Assembly (NCBI GenBank): GCA_964653025.1
Contig: CAZZBZ010000103.1
Span: 1-6,588 of the forward strand
Reading direction: 5' to 3'
Source: JABWAM01 sp964653025
GTDB lineage: Bacteria; Verrucomicrobiota; Verrucomicrobiia; JABWAM01
Length of the DNA stretch: 6,588 nt
Shown: positions 6,190 to 6,588 of the stretch, piece after piece
Layout of the letters: the number at the start of each line of letters is the position of its first letter
Numbering within the stretch: the first letter of the stretch is position 1
Notes under the pieces: generated by a model
Told to the model about the DNA's origin: nothing
The model's database searches: none
The model's input: the letters and a program-made list of their open reading frames with translations, nothing else
Program-made: the position numbers and the translations under genes

Positions 6190-6203
6190 CGGCTCATTTT
6201 CAT

Positions 6204-6581
6204 TTAGGGTTTGAAAACGCGTATTTTCAAGTCGGTGATGGGCTTGAAGTGTCTCCCGTTGCCGGTGCAGAGCGTCAGGCTGTTTTCCGCCGCCGTGGCG
6301 GCGACGATCGCGTCGCCCGCCCTGAGCCCGTGCGACATCGCGTACTCTTCAATGTAAACGGCCGCCCGGTGCCCAATGTTTTCGGTGAGAGGGAGTGTGA
6401 GAAATCCAAAATCCTTCAAGAAAGATTTGGTCTGTTCGTGCTGGCGTCGGTTCTCGGCGCACTGAAGAAGTTCCAAGTAGGTTTGGAGGGATAGGAGGCG
6501 TTCCTCCTCGTTTTCGATGAGTTGAGCTGCCTTGACGTTTCCCCTCTGGACCCAGATAAAAATATCCGTGTCAAAGATCAC
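6204..6581 (-). CDS. VapC-like PIN-domain protein (probable toxin ribonuclease), 5' end near the window edge
   Basis: A 125-residue PIN-domain protein, the usual VapC length. VapC toxins are Mg-dependent endoribonucleases cleaving tRNA or rRNA and are neutralised by a cognate antitoxin. Conserved acidic positions are visible: D4 and D6 in IFDTDIFIW, E37 in YLELLQ, and D90 in RAGDAIVAATA. The fourth site is TGNGRHFKPI (106-115), where many family members carry Asp but this TGN-HF form is also common. No signal peptide or membrane segment is seen. The annotated start is a GTG at 6581-6579. The frame stays open to base 6588, so the true start may lie upstream. An antitoxin gene would be expected immediately beyond the right edge; none is visible here. 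The gene lies on the same strand as the sugar operon but 256 bases away and is functionally unrelated. Confidence 0.83.
   Translation of the reverse strand: MIFDTDIFIWVQRGNVKAAQLIENEEERLLSLQTYLELLQCAENRRQHEQTKSFLKDFGFLTLPLTENIGHRAAVYIEEYAMSHGLRAGDAIVAATAAENSLTLCTGNGRHFKPITDLKIRVFKP
6210..6231 (-). terminator. Hairpin at the 3' end of the PIN-domain gene
   Basis: TTGAAAA (6211-6217) and TTTTCAA (6224-6230) form a 7-base perfect stem with a 6-base loop, extendable by one wobble pair. It lies inside the last ten codons of the PIN-domain gene, ahead of its TAA. It is AT-rich and lacks a following T-tract, so a terminator role is only a possibility. Confidence 0.25.
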
Positions 6582-6588
6582 GGTGACG

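Larger units (their letters stand above)
5948..6203. other. Non-coding region upstream of the aminosugar operon
   Basis: This gap lies between the 3' end of the PIN-domain gene and the aminotransferase start, both on the minus strand. It should contain the operon promoter, most likely in the first 100 bases before 5947, but I see no hexamer pair worth calling. The plus strand from about 6055 to 6170 is mostly purine and made of short tandem repeats bracketed by a direct repeat (listed separately). CGGCTC recurs at 5954, 6046, 6181 and 6190. The plus-strand frames open here give lysine/arginine/glutamate-rich repeats and are not believable genes. Confidence 0.6.

Noticed and set aside
5914..6494. 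Plus-strand open frames running through the purine-rich repeats
   Set aside because: Their translations are low-complexity Lys/Arg/Glu repeats caused by the tandem units, and they run antisense into the PIN-domain gene and the aminotransferase start.

Overview
This GC-rich window appears to be bacterial chromosomal DNA from a cell-surface carbohydrate locus. It carries four complete sugar-modification genes on the minus strand, one complete carbamoyltransferase gene on the plus strand, and one gene fragment or edge gene at each end. A polyprenyl-phosphate aminosugar glycosyltransferase suggests a Gram-negative envelope. Shine-Dalgarno sites are weak or absent before most starts, and the right intergenic region is rich in short purine repeats. 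I loosely associate such repeats with Verrucomicrobiota-like genomes, but this is an impression and the phylum is not established.

Layout, left to right. Bases 1-122 hold the first 40 codons of a minus-strand gene that leaves the window. Bases 123-452 are a divergent intergenic region with no supported gene. Bases 453-2198 (+) encode a NodU/CmcH-family O-carbamoyltransferase. It converges, with an 18-base gap, on a minus-strand operon spanning 5947 down to 2217. In transcription order the operon encodes an ArnB-like PLP aminotransferase, an ArnC-like polyprenyl-phosphate glycosyltransferase, an extended SDR resembling the decarboxylase domain of ArnA, and a NeuD/PglD-type left-handed beta-helix acyltransferase. 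The four genes are joined by an ATGA overlap, a 1-base gap and a GTGA overlap, so they are almost certainly co-transcribed and translationally coupled. Bases 5948-6203 are non-coding and contain a near-perfect 20-bp direct repeat bracketing a purine-rich tract of short tandem repeats. Bases 6204-6581 (-) encode a VapC-like PIN-domain protein whose frame stays open to the right edge.

The most interesting point is the operon. Its gene order (B, C, A-decarboxylase) and sequence motifs parallel the enterobacterial arnBCA pathway, which makes undecaprenyl-phosphate-linked 4-amino-4-deoxy-L-arabinose. Here the ArnA formyltransferase domain is missing, and a PglD/NeuD-like N-acyltransferase sits where an acylating partner would be expected. 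No ArnD-like deformylase or ArnT-like transferase is present. The working hypothesis is that the four enzymes oxidise/decarboxylate or epimerise a UDP-sugar, aminate C4, acetylate the amine and transfer the sugar to a polyprenyl phosphate carrier. The neighbouring carbamoyltransferase could decorate the same glycan. The substrate and the order of steps are inferred, not shown.
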